A stretch of DNA of 64,000 nucleotides from Solibacillus isronensis (GTDB lineage: Bacteria > Bacillota > Bacilli > Bacillales_A > Planococcaceae): NCBI RefSeq assembly GCF_900168685.1, contig NZ_FVZN01000014.1, positions 1,240,001 through 1,304,000 on the forward strand, in the 5' to 3' direction. A program made the position numbers and the translations under genes. The notes below the pieces were generated by a model, which was not told the DNA's origin, searched no databases, and was given only the letters and a program-made list of their open reading frames with translations. This document shows positions 42,746 through 51,881 of the stretch, piece after piece (the stretch's first letter is position 1; the number at the start of each line of letters is the position of its first letter).

Positions 42746-45314
42746 ACTTCCAAACGGGGCCATCGTACTTTTAATAGGTCCATCAAATAGCGGGAAATCC
42801 ACATTACTGCAATCATTAGTCGATTCTGGTCAGCTTCTTGAAAGCGAGATTATTAGCTCTGACTACTATCGTAGGCTTGTGGCGGATATCGATTTTATCG
42901 ACCTTTCTTCTGTATCAAAAGATGACGAGGATATTATTTATGAAGAGTATCAGCGCATTTCCGAGCAGGCGTTCCATACACTTCATACGGTCGTGGAAGC
43001 ACGTGCAAAATTAAATAAAATATCGGTAATTGATGCCACGAATTTACGCGGCTTTGAACGCGCCAAATATTTTGAAATTGCCAAACGTAATCATGTACCT
43101 GTTTTAGCGCTAATTTTGAATACATCAAAAGAGCAGCTGCTTGCACGTGATGAGTTGCGTGATAACCCTAGAGGTCGTAAACGGGTGCTTCAGCAATTTA
43201 ATACGTTGAAATATGAGTTGAAAGCAATAAAGAAAGAGCCATTTGCCAAAATTTATAAAGTAAATGACGAAAGCGTCGAAATAGTGCGAGAACCGAATAA
43301 GCTTAATTTAGAAATCGAAAGCGGTTTTGATATTATCGGGGATATTCATGGCTGTTATGATGAGATGCTTGTGCTCTTGATGGAGCTTGGCTATGAGCAG
43401 CGCGGCGATGTATATGTTCACCCAGCTGGCCGCCGATTAATTTCTGTAGGCGACATTATGAGCCGCGGCCCTAAATCAATTGAAACAATGCAATTTTGGT
43501 TGAATCAGATTGAAGCAGGATTAAGCTATATGACAGACAGCAATCATGGCTGGAAAATAGCGCGCTGGTTGGAAGGGAAAAAGGTATCTCTTAATCATGG
43601 GGATGAACTTGTCGAGCAAGAATTTACCGAGTATGAAAAGGTGCATGGCGAAGAGGCTGCTAAGGCACTAAAAGAGCGATTTGCTAACATGCTTTTAAAG
43701 GCACCATCACATTATATTTTAACGAAAAATAATAGGACAAAAGCTGTTGTTACACACGCCGGCATAAAGGACCATTACATCGGTAAAGAATCTAAACGCA
43801 TTTCTGATTTTTGCCGTTACGGTGATAATCAGCAAACGGACAGCTCCAGTAAGCCTGTTCGCGGTGACTGGTTCTCGCAGCATAAAACGAGCGAGATGAT
43901 CATTTGGGGACATGATGTGAAAGTACAGCCGTTTAAAGCAAACCTAACAATTAATATTGACCAAGGTGTTGTATTCGGCGGGGAGCTTACGGCATTTCAA
44001 TATCCTGAGCAGACATTCAAAAGTGTGAAGGCATTTGCGAATTATGCCGGGACTGAGGACAACCCTATATTAGAGGCGAAAAATAAACGGTTCAGCCCGC
44101 CAAATGTTGCTCAATTTATAAATGGCTTTGCGGTTCATACAACGAGAGGGTATGAAATAACAATCCCGAAAGAAAATGCATTGGCAGCAATGGATACATT
44201 TTCTCACTATACATTACCCTTGGAGCAGGTGATTTACATTCCGCCAACAATGAGTCCAACACCCCAAACATCAGCGTTACCGGATTACTTGGAACACCCT
44301 GCAGAGGCGTTTCATTACTATAAGAAAAACGGTATTCAAAAAATGATTGCCCAGAAGAAGCATATGGGCAGCCGCGCTGTCATCTTTATTGCAAAAAATA
44401 AAGAAGTTGCAAAGGAGCTCATTAACAGTGAAAGCCTGGGCTACATTACAACACGTACAGGCCGAGCCTTTTTTGAACAAAAAGAGCAGCAACAGATGGT
44501 GGAGAAAATTCATGCTGAGCTAATCGGTAAAAATTACTTCGAGCAATTTAATACGAATTTCGTCTTAATGGACGCCGAAATTTTACCTTGGAATTTAAAA
44601 GCACAAAGCTTAATCGATCAACAATATGAAACGGTCGCTGAAAATGCGTTGATGGATCGCTATAAACTTATCGAAAAGTTGAAAGCAACAGAGCATGTGG
44701 ACGTGACGAGCTGGGTGGAGGAATATACCGATAAATATAAAAATGCTGCACGCTTCGACGCGGTTTTCAGAAATTATTGCTGGCCAACGAATGAGCTTTC
44801 AGGCATACAAATAGCACCGTTCCATATTCTTGCACATAGCTCATCAGCAAACTTTCACCAGTCTCATAGCTGGCATATGAAAATGAATGCGTATTTGGCC
44901 GAAAACAGCTCGCTATTTATAGCGACAGAATACCGTTTGATTGAAAGCGAGCAGGATGAACAGGAAGTAATAAATTGGTGGAAGGACATGACTGAAAATG
45001 GTCACGAAGGTATTGTTATTAAGCCATTTGATTTCCTCGCTTATCATAATGGGAAATTACTGCAACCGGCTATAAAAGTGCGTGGCCGTGAATATTTACG
45101 AATCATTTATGGCATGGACTATACAAATGATGTTACGATGAAGAAGTTAAAACAGCGTAACTCTTCCCGCAAAATGAAGAATGCTTTATTGGAATTTAAA
45201 TTAGGGATGGAAGGTATTTCACGCTTTGTAAGTTTGGAAAGCAGCAACCGTGTACATGAATGTGCACTTGCGACACTTGCGTTAGAAAGCGATACAATCG
45301 ATCCGCGTTTATAA
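42735..45314 (+). CDS. pnkp: polynucleotide kinase-phosphatase/ligase Pnkp (RNA repair)
   Basis: 859 residues, three domains. 5'-OH kinase with P-loop GPSNSGKST at 15-23 and RDNPRGRKRV near 150. The metallophosphoesterase 2',3'-phosphatase begins GDIHG (D203, H205) with GDIMSRG, NHG and WGHD later. A nucleotidyltransferase (ligase) domain has KHMGSR at 542-547, the AMP-accepting Lys, and GIVIKP near 754. With Hen1 it forms the bacterial repair complex that heals and seals tRNA cut by ribotoxins. Terminator follows at 45324. Confidence 0.96.
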   Translation: MQFKLPNGAIVLLIGPSNSGKSTLLQSLVDSGQLLESEIISSDYYRRLVADIDFIDLSSVSKDDEDIIYEEYQRISEQAFHTLHTVVEARAKLNKISVIDATNLRGFERAKYFEIAKRNHVPVLALILNTSKEQLLARDELRDNPRGRKRVLQQFNTLKYELKAIKKEPFAKIYKVNDESVEIVREPNKLNLEIESGFDIIGDIHGCYDEMLVLLMELGYEQRGDVYVHPAGRRLISVGDIMSRGPKSIETMQFWLNQIEAGLSYMTDSNHGWKIARWLEGKKVSLNHGDELVEQEFTEYEKVHGEEAAKALKERFANMLLKAPSHYILTKNNRTKAVVTHAGIKDHYIGKESKRISDFCRYGDNQQTDSSSKPVRGDWFSQHKTSEMIIWGHDVKVQPFKANLTINIDQGVVFGGELTAFQYPEQTFKSVKAFANYAGTEDNPILEAKNKRFSPPNVAQFINGFAVHTTRGYEITIPKENALAAMDTFSHYTLPLEQVIYIPPTMSPTPQTSALPDYLEHPAEAFHYYKKNGIQKMIAQKKHMGSRAVIFIAKNKEVAKELINSESLGYITTRTGRAFFEQKEQQQMVEKIHAELIGKNYFEQFNTNFVLMDAEILPWNLKAQSLIDQQYETVAENALMDRYKLIEKLKATEHVDVTSWVEEYTDKYKNAARFDAVFRNYCWPTNELSGIQIAPFHILAHSSSANFHQSHSWHMKMNAYLAENSSLFIATEYRLIESEQDEQEVINWWKDMTENGHEGIVIKPFDFLAYHNGKLLQPAIKVRGREYLRIIYGMDYTNDVTMKKLKQRNSSRKMKNALLEFKLGMEGISRFVSLESSNRVHECALATLALESDTIDPRL

Positions 45315-45323
45315 TTTCTTAAA

Positions 45324-45366
45324 AGATCCCTTCAATTCAGCTAATTGGATTGGAGGGATTTTTTTG
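45324..45366 (+). terminator. terminator of the hen1-pnkp operon
   Basis: ATCCCTTCAAT and ATTGGAGGGAT arms, then TTTTTTT. Confidence 0.85.
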
Positions 45367-45521
45367 CTGTAAGATTGTTTAGTGATAGCAATAAGAAATA
45401 ATGTTCGCTTTATATTAATAAACAGGTAAATTTTCTTTCAAAAGGAACTTATTTGAAATTATTTCGTTATAGTAACCAGAACTTTTAATATATGAATCGA
45501 TACAAAAGGGGTGTAGAAAGA

Positions 45522-45884
45522 TTGAAAAAAGCTATAATTTCAGGGGTTGTATTATGTTCAATCCTGTTAGGTGGATGTAACAATATCGAGGTAATCGAAA
45601 GCGAGCAGGAAGTTGTAGTTTCTTATAATACCTTATTTGCGGAATTACAAAATGAAATAATAAAATCGATTACAGAGCAAACGGAACTTGATAGTGATGC
45701 ACTTGCAATAATGATAGATGGTGGTGGGGGTGAATCAACAGTTGCAGTAGGTTACCCAAAAGATTCAAAAATTGAAGGTACGTTGATTCAACAAATTGTG
45801 GAGGACTCCGTCAAGAATGTTTCTGAAACAGAAACAAATAGCGAAGAGAGAGTAAAAATAACTATTAAAATCGAGAAATACTAA
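45522..45884 (+). CDS. small predicted lipoprotein
   Basis: 120 residues. Signal peptide LKKAIISGVVLCSILLGGC with a LGGC lipobox. A ~100-residue acidic, mixed alpha/beta domain follows, containing a MIDGGGGESTVAVGYP loop and a basic IKIEKY end. I recognise no family. AAGGGGTG is spaced for the TTG at 45522; an ATG ten codons upstream has no ribosome binding site. It lies about 40 bases before a GNAT gene and may share its transcript. Confidence 0.65.
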   Translation: MKKAIISGVVLCSILLGGCNNIEVIESEQEVVVSYNTLFAELQNEIIKSITEQTELDSDALAIMIDGGGGESTVAVGYPKDSKIEGTLIQQIVEDSVKNVSETETNSEERVKITIKIEKY

Positions 45885-45925
45885 AAGTTTAGTTCGTGGT
45901 TGTTAAAATTTAAGGGGGCGTGAAG

Positions 45926-46405
45926 TTGTTTAAGTATGTGGTGCGGTTAATACCTATGAATAAAGATGAATTCGATACATACATAAAAGATAAAACGGAG
46001 AGGTATGCTTATACTCTTGAAGAAAATACATTTGAAATAATAAATGAAACTTCTTTTATTAGAGCGGAAAAAGCGGTAAATGGGTATTTGCCAAACGGAT
46101 TCAACACTGAAAACCATGAATTCTATAATATTATAGAAAGTGAAAAAGTGGTTGGTTATGTATGGATAAAAATAGTAGAAGAAAGCAAAAGTGCCTTTTT
46201 ATATGAAATTTACCTCAAAGAAGAGTTTCGTTCTAAAGGGATTGGAAAAAAGGTGATGACTGAAGTTGAATCCCTTTTAGCTGTTCGTAAAATTGCTTTT
46301 TTAAAATTACATGTTTTTGGAAACAATGAACATGCAATAAATTTGTATAATAACCTGGGTTTTCAAGTAGCAGGTATCAACATGTATAAAGAAATTGACA
46401 AATAA
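45926..46405 (+). CDS. GNAT N-acetyltransferase
   Basis: 159 residues. GNAT fold with acetyl-CoA-binding motif A EEFRSKGIGKKVMTEVE (R/Q-x-x-G-x-G/A) and motif B HVFGNNEHAINLYNNLGFQVAG. N-terminal residues to about 60 are family-variable. A GTG at 45920 is one base from AGGGGG and cannot be used well, so TTG 45926 is chosen. Substrate unknown. Confidence 0.85.
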   Translation: MFKYVVRLIPMNKDEFDTYIKDKTERYAYTLEENTFEIINETSFIRAEKAVNGYLPNGFNTENHEFYNIIESEKVVGYVWIKIVEESKSAFLYEIYLKEEFRSKGIGKKVMTEVESLLAVRKIAFLKLHVFGNNEHAINLYNNLGFQVAGINMYKEIDK

Positions 46406-46508
46406 ATATCAATTTTAGGTGAAATAGATATTGATCCACAATAACACAAAGAATAATATCTTATTCAAATAAATTGGGGATTTTTCTACAAAACAATCGG
46501 ATTTCTAT

Positions 46509-46551
46509 TAAAAAAATAGGCACGAAAAGTTGATAAAACAACATTCGTGCC
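46509..46551 (-). terminator. terminator of the following minus-strand GNAT gene
   Basis: GGCACGAA and TTCGTGCC pair, followed on the minus strand by TATTTTTTTAATAG. Confidence 0.7.
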
Positions 46552-46587
46552 CTAAAGCTGCCATTCCCTAACTTTTATAAGAAAACG

Positions 46588-47052
46588 TTATTTTGTTGGA
46601 AGATGTGCAAGCGTATATTCCATAAGAGGGTATATCCTCCCAGGTATAACTGTTGATTCAACATAAATTATTCTTTTTGCACCCATTTTTATGTAGAATT
46701 CATATTCGTTTGGATCACTTTTAAATTGGAAGCTACTTACTCCATATTCTTTTGCCTTCAGTAAAATATCATTCCATAATCTCTTCCCTAACCCTTGTCC
46801 TTTGTATGTAGGGGCTACAAATAAGGTTTCTAATTCATTCGTTTCGATACACAAACAATAGAACCCCTTAATAGCCATATCATCTTCTAGCAGATAAATC
46901 ACTTTTGACTGGATATCGTCCACTGTGATTGTTAAAGCATTTTTCCATGCTTTCATAAAATCATCAGAATAACCCCAATACCCTTTTGCTTTAAACGCTA
47001 TTTCTGTCAGTGTCGTTACATCCTCGACCTTTGCTTTTCTTATCTTATTCAT
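46588..47052 (-). CDS. GNAT N-acetyltransferase
   Basis: 154 residues. Motif A FVAPTYKGQGLGKRLWNDILLKA at about 92-114 and a C-terminal FYIKMGAKRI. The N-terminus KIRKAKVEDVTTLTEIAFKAKGYWGYSDDFMK matches the YSDDFM-type GNATs common in Bacillales. The start ATG 47052 is preceded by GAGGAA. Substrate unknown; monocistronic. Confidence 0.88.
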   Translation of the reverse strand: MNKIRKAKVEDVTTLTEIAFKAKGYWGYSDDFMKAWKNALTITVDDIQSKVIYLLEDDMAIKGFYCLCIETNELETLFVAPTYKGQGLGKRLWNDILLKAKEYGVSSFQFKSDPNEYEFYIKMGAKRIIYVESTVIPGRIYPLMEYTLAHLPTK

Positions 47053-47161
47053 AACTTATTCCTCTTGATTAATATTTTCAATATGTCGCATTCGTTCCAT
47101 TCGACAAATACTTACTTCCTGATGAAGGAATGGTCTTAGAACTTTACATACCAAACAGTGA

Positions 47162-48331
47162 TCACATATCCGTAGTAAATCCGTTAAACCCAATATCTAC
47201 ATTCCAAATAACTCCAATTTTTTTGACAACGACACTTAGGCCGGTTTGAACGGCAGTTTCCATTACAATGCTATTTTCATATTCCATAATAACTGATCCT
47301 TCTTTTTGGCCTGTGAGCTCGGCATGGAAGGTGTTTGTGCCGGGACCTCGTGTAATACTTGCAATTTGCTCGTAGTTTTTCGTGGTGATTTTGTGTTTTC
47401 CGATGTTTGGTGTTAATTCTGTGTACGTATCGGAAAGCTGCTCTTTTAATGTCTCAATTGTATAGAAAAAGCTGTCAGGATTCGTTTTAGCCTCAATTGC
47501 ATAGCGGATGTGCTGACCGTCCGCAAGTTCGAGCGTTGCGATATATTGACCAGGTTTATCGATCACAACTGAAACGTAGTAATCATTATATTTTTCGAAT
47601 GGTACGTTGTCCGATAACCTTTGCCCCTCCATTGTAGACAGCGTTATGTTATTAACGGTCTTATTAGTTAATTCATATAACGATAAGTCGATTTTTGTCG
47701 GTAAATAATCATCAGTTTGCTTTAATGTTGGCTTGAGCTCACCATTTTCTTCTTTCACGTGTACATAGTATTTTTTGTTTACTTCTTTATTCGCTTTTGT
47801 GCCTCGGACAATGAGTGTGGATGTCCCTTCTTTTAAGGGAACGAGCTGCACCATGTGACGGTAGGTAGAAAATTTCTAAATCTTTAAAGGGATTTTCAAT
47901 ATTTGTTGAGCGTGGTAAATCAAATGCTTTCACAATAATTGATGCCATTTGTCCACGTTTTATCGGATCATTCGGCCCGTAACGCCCATCACTGTAACCG
48001 CCAATAATGCCTTTTTGTGCAAGTGTCGCAATCGCCTTATAATAGCCATTGTTTGTTGAGACATCTTTAAAGTCAGGATTTTTTACATGGGATGTATCAA
48101 ATTTCAACATTTTACAATAATGGCTGCGGCCTGTCCGCGTGTAATAGAATTTTCAGGCTTAAATGTTCCATCTGCATAGCCGCCAATAATATTGCGCTCA
48201 GCTAAATCATAAACCGCCTCGGCAAAGTATTGTGTTGATACGTCAGAAAATTGCTTTGTGTTTGCTGTTACGCCTATAGGCAAGCTACATGCCAGTGCAA
48301 GCCCACTAATGAATATAAGTAATTTCTTCAT
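47162..48331 (-). pseudogene. S-layer-homology (SLH) domain surface protein, broken
   Basis: The signal peptide MKKLLIFISGLALACSLPIG is followed by SLH repeat 1 (FSDVSTQYFAEAVYDLAERNIIGGYADG, to ITRGQAAAIIVK) and a stop caused by one missing base near 48109. The next frame gives LKFDTSHVKNPDFKDV and SLH repeat 2 (ATLAQKGIIGGYSDG, to IKRGQMASIIVKAF). After ENPFKDLE the frame jumps again near 47860, apparently with loss of repeat 3. A third frame then runs 230 residues as a beta-rich extracellular domain without an SLH motif. SLH repeats anchor proteins to cell-wall polymers. Two frameshifts and a likely deletion make this a pseudogene. Confidence 0.8.
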
Positions 48332-48748
48332 CGTTTAATCTCCTTTATTTCGAAATGCCCCGTACAGACGGAAAAAACGAGAAATAGTTTCAAAATTTTT
48401 TAGATTTTTTTGGAACGCCAATATGTCCATAAATGCTGTTCTTTAATGATTTAGTTAATTGCTCTTGTTTTAGAAAGAAATGATGATGAGGATTTCGAAT
48501 AGGTTAAAAATTACTGATTCTTCAATTAATTAAGAGGGTACTCCATAGATAGCTAGTGCTAAGTTATTAAAATCGGGATATTATTTTAGTTCAATATTAC
48601 TATTTTAAAGTATTGTGAAAGGAAGTTTGGCGTTTCTATTGTTGTTTTATAATTTATCTTGATATAATTCAATCGCCCTACAATTAATGTAGCTTTATAC
48701 ATATAAAATGTCTTTACAAATACAACAAACGTAACAGGAGAATTGAAC
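48332..48748. other. gene-free AT-rich intergenic stretch
   Basis: About 415 bases between divergent genes. It should hold promoters for the SLH gene (GGAGATTAAACGATG at its start) and for the STAS-like gene. I see no clear hexamer pair, repeat or RNA. Confidence 0.4.
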
Positions 48749-49093
48749 ATGAAAAAAACAGGTATCCAAGTAAACACAGTACGAAAAGTAGTAAATATTT
48801 TTGTGAATGGCAAAATGACAATTGAAGATGCGAATGCATTCGTTGCAGACTATAATTCTAAAATGAAAGCCATCACACCATCTGCATTTGATTTGGAAGT
48901 TGACTGTACACAAATGCAATTGTTGAATGCTGATATGACAGCAAATTTAACAGAAGTTATGAAAATGTATAAAACAACAGGGTTCAAACAAGTGAAATTT
49001 ACAGTAGAAAATAATTTAACGTTAAAAATGCAATTAAGTCGGCTGGCAAATGCGGCTGGACTTACAAATGCAACAGTTGAATTAATTAAATAA
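48749..49093 (+). CDS. small STAS-like protein, unknown role
   Basis: 114 residues. The layout is beta (VNIFVNGKM), helix (TIEDANAFVADYNSKMKAI), beta (FDLEVDCTQM), helix (MTANLTEVMKMYKTTG), beta (VKFTVEN), then helix, with VD-C-T where STAS proteins have a D-L/V-S/T turn. It resembles the SpoIIAA/STAS fold by pattern only. ACAGGAGA is spaced for ATG 48749. It lies 40 bases upstream of a KAS III homologue and is probably co-transcribed; a partner or regulatory subunit role is inference. Confidence 0.7.
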   Translation: MKKTGIQVNTVRKVVNIFVNGKMTIEDANAFVADYNSKMKAITPSAFDLEVDCTQMQLLNADMTANLTEVMKMYKTTGFKQVKFTVENNLTLKMQLSRLANAAGLTNATVELIK

Positions 49094-49133
49094 ATCAAAC
49101 AACAATAAGTTCAGTAAGGAGTTAATACATAGC

Positions 49134-50111
49134 ATGGCGAATATTAAAATAAATAACGTTGCTATTTATCATCCTGAAAATTTAGTGGCGAATGAGTTTT
49201 ACTTAGAGCATTTTAAAGAGCAAGGAGAAGATGTTACCGGCTTCTTGACTTCGATGGGAAGAAATAAACGTTATATTATCGACAACAATGAAAATTCCCT
49301 GACAATGGGAATTGAAGCGGCTAAGCGAGTTTTAGCAAAGGCTCAATTAACGGGAAAAGATATTGATATGATTGTGTTTTCTACGCAAGTGCCTGAGCAT
49401 ACGTTACCTACAAATGCGATGTTTGTGCACCATGAAATTGGTGGATCGAATCATACAATGATGTTTGACAGTAATGCCAATTGCGCTGGAATGACGGTCG
49501 CAGTGGAAAATGCTTCACATTATATGATGTCAAACAGACGTATTAACCGCGCGCTAATTATTGGTTCTGACGCTAACAGTTTAATTTCCAATCCCGAACA
49601 GGCATTTACATATGCCAACTTCTCAGATGCAGCAGCTGCCGTTATTCTAGAAAAGACAGCAGATGAAGATACCGGGTTTATTGATGCGGTATACGAAGTG
49701 GATTCAGCGAATAGAAATAATATAATTTATCCAAAAGAAGGCTTTTCTCAAACAATCGGCAAGAAAGAGCATATCGTTTTTACACCGTTTGACGGTGCGA
49801 TGGCAATTCCGGTCGCATGTGAGATGATTGAGGAACTTCTGAAAGATAACGGCTTGAAAATTGAAGATGTTAATTCGTTTTGCTTATCGCAATTTGCCCT
49901 ATCGAACATCTTGAAAATACAAAATCACTTTGATATTCCAGAAGAAAAGATTATATATATAGGGGATAGATACGGCTATACGTCAACTAGCAGTCCCTTC
50001 ATTTGCTTAAATGAAGGAATTGAAACAGGCCGTATTAAACGTGGTGACATTGTATTATTCTGGACTATTGGAGCTGGTCACGAAATGGTAGCAATGTTGT
50101 TTAAATATTAA
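49134..50111 (+). CDS. KAS III-like (FabH superfamily) protein with altered catalytic triad
   Basis: 325 residues, full-length thiolase fold of the 3-oxoacyl-ACP synthase III type. The nucleophile C117 is present in DSNANCAGM. Aligned to FabH over an exact 30-residue spacing, the catalytic His is S252 (LSQFALSN in place of PHQAN) and the catalytic Asn is Y282 (DRYGYTSTSS in place of HGNTSAAS). Without His and Asn, decarboxylative condensation is unlikely; acyl transfer or thioester hydrolysis are alternatives. AAGGAG precedes ATG 49134. Co-directional with the small STAS-like gene; terminated at 50127. Confidence 0.88.
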   Translation: MANIKINNVAIYHPENLVANEFYLEHFKEQGEDVTGFLTSMGRNKRYIIDNNENSLTMGIEAAKRVLAKAQLTGKDIDMIVFSTQVPEHTLPTNAMFVHHEIGGSNHTMMFDSNANCAGMTVAVENASHYMMSNRRINRALIIGSDANSLISNPEQAFTYANFSDAAAAVILEKTADEDTGFIDAVYEVDSANRNNIIYPKEGFSQTIGKKEHIVFTPFDGAMAIPVACEMIEELLKDNGLKIEDVNSFCLSQFALSNILKIQNHFDIPEEKIIYIGDRYGYTSTSSPFICLNEGIETGRIKRGDIVLFWTIGAGHEMVAMLFKY

Positions 50112-50126
50112 TAATACAAATTTAAA

Positions 50127-50162
50127 GACGACAACCATGGTTTAAAGGGTTGTCGTTTTTTG
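50127..50162 (+). terminator. terminator of the KAS III-like gene
   Basis: ACGACAACC and GGTTGTCGT arms with an 11-base loop, then TTTTTTG. Confidence 0.85.
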
Positions 50163-50372
50163 CGTTCTTAAAATTTTGTTAATGAGCCTGACATTCATTT
50201 AAGAATAATTCAGGAAATTTTTGGTTTTTAATTGTAAAATGGAAATAGAATGAGAGAGTCTTGTTAAAAAGGGCACTCAATCTTCAACATCAAGCAGTTT
50301 AGCAGAACAAAATATAAGATAGTTTGCTTTTTTCTTTTGGTAAGTAAATAAATTTAAAGTTCAGGAGGAAAA

Positions 50373-50798
50373 ATGAAAAACAACAATACGCTAAAAACGA
50401 TAAACTGGGTGACATTCATTATTATTTTAATGGTCGGAATTTTTACAGCCGGGATGACGCTCTATGACTTAAATACACAGGTTGCCTTTGGTGAAGAAGG
50501 GCAGTCTCGCGCAGGATTCCGTTGGGGGATATTACAAAAAATCATTTTAGCTATAATAATATTGTCATCTTTCTTATTAAGTATTGGTTGGAAGCGATTA
50601 TTCCCATTTAATGTACCTATTGCAATAATAATAGCTGGTTTATGCTATCAACTATTTTTCTTTACATTCACTATTGGATGGGTCGGTTTTGTTGGGACAT
50701 TTGGCTTCCTTATAGCATTTTTGATTGGAATAATATTAATTATTTCTTACACCGTTCTCAAATTTATAGAAAGCCGTAAGTACATTGAAATGGATTAA
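50373..50798 (+). CDS. membrane protein, unknown function
   Basis: 141 residues with four hydrophobic segments at about 10-30, 54-72, 78-98 and 104-128, and a ~20-residue polar loop (NTQVAFGEEGQSRAGFRWG) after the first. CAGGAGG precedes ATG 50373. It is first of three closely spaced membrane-protein genes. No family recognised. Confidence 0.7.
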   Translation: MKNNNTLKTINWVTFIIILMVGIFTAGMTLYDLNTQVAFGEEGQSRAGFRWGILQKIILAIIILSSFLLSIGWKRLFPFNVPIAIIIAGLCYQLFFFTFTIGWVGFVGTFGFLIAFLIGIILIISYTVLKFIESRKYIEMD

Positions 50799-50856
50799 AA
50801 GGTTCAACACCTATTAAATTAAGCGGTGATGTATTTTACCAGGAGGGAGGGAAGTC

Positions 50857-51453
50857 ATGAAACGAAAACGTTTACTATTAAAAGTGATAATAATAGGCCT
50901 TCCCATCACTGTATTCCTTCTATGGATTACCGGTGCTATTAATCTATGGTTTTATGGAATGGGGGATATTAGTGATAACGTAAAGTTTTATTCTCTAGAA
51001 TTAAAACCCATAGATGGTGAGTATTCTGTATTAATTGATTTAAGTGACCTTGAAAGTAACAAAGGAAAAATACTTTATGATGATGGTGAACATCAGATTT
51101 ACATTTCGGATGTCTTTATTTCAAATGAAGAAAATTACGAAGTGTTTTTTAGATCAAGAGGTAAATATAATTTACATGGTGCAACATTGGTATCAGGTAT
51201 TGCACATAAACGAGTACAGGGTGGATTTACTTTCGGTTTATTTGCAACTGCCAAAGCAACTTACCGTGGCGACACTTTCAAATTATATGCATCTGGTACA
51301 TCTGGACTAAACTTTAAAGATGGAGATTCTTTTGGGTTGTATTTAATTCCGCATGATAGAGAGGTAACTTTAAATATTGCTGAAGATCCTATTATTGAAA
51401 TTACACTTTCTAATCTGATTATGCACAAATGGGCGAGTAAATATGGAATATAA
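50857..51453 (+). CDS. membrane-anchored protein with extracellular beta domain
   Basis: 198 residues: one N-terminal membrane helix at 8-30, then a soluble beta-rich region. It contains repeated Gly-x-Phe patterns (GGFTFGLFATAKATYRGDTF, then DGDSFGLYLIPHD). No catalytic motif is visible. GGAGGGAGGG precedes ATG 50857. Follows the previous gene by 58 bases, so a shared envelope function is plausible. No family recognised. Confidence 0.65.
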   Translation: MKRKRLLLKVIIIGLPITVFLLWITGAINLWFYGMGDISDNVKFYSLELKPIDGEYSVLIDLSDLESNKGKILYDDGEHQIYISDVFISNEENYEVFFRSRGKYNLHGATLVSGIAHKRVQGGFTFGLFATAKATYRGDTFKLYASGTSGLNFKDGDSFGLYLIPHDREVTLNIAEDPIIEITLSNLIMHKWASKYGI

Positions 51454-51509
51454 TTGAGAAAACAGAACTGAGTTGCCGTTTATTAATGCCGTTAAGAAGA
51501 GGAATTATT

Positions 51510-51838
51510 ATGGGCGGAGATTCTATTGTTTGGCTAGTTATAATACTGTCTATTTTAAGTGATGGATTAGCAGTGTATTTATACCGTAAAAAGAAATTCC
51601 CTTTATGGGCTTCGGCAATTATTATGGCCCTGTTAGTTCCGGTAATCGTATATAGTTTCGTGGCTTTAGGAATTGATTATTTTAATAGAACCAATACCGA
51701 TCCAGATAATACAGGAAAAGGGATCGCTTTTGCAGGAGGATTTATGCGTTAGTACTGGCATTCAATGCAATAGTTATGTTTGTTATTGGAGTTATTTTAA
51801 ATATCTATACTTTCATTAAAAAGAGAAAAAAGGTATAA
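51510..51838 (+). pseudogene. small membrane protein gene with a late frameshift
   Basis: AGAGGAA serves ATG 51510. The frame codes a helix (SIVWLVIILSILSDGLAVYL), a second helix (ASAIIMALLVPVIVYSFVAL), then GIAFAGGFM and a TAG at 51750. In the next frame, without a gap, ALVLAFNAIVMFVIGVILNI then KKRKKV continues to TAA at 51838, a natural third helix with a positive tail. One missing G near 51746 explains the break. A sequencing error is possible. Confidence 0.6.
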
Positions 51839-51881
51839 CAGCACGGGCATGCGAAACTGAAAACTCTAAGGGGGTAATATA

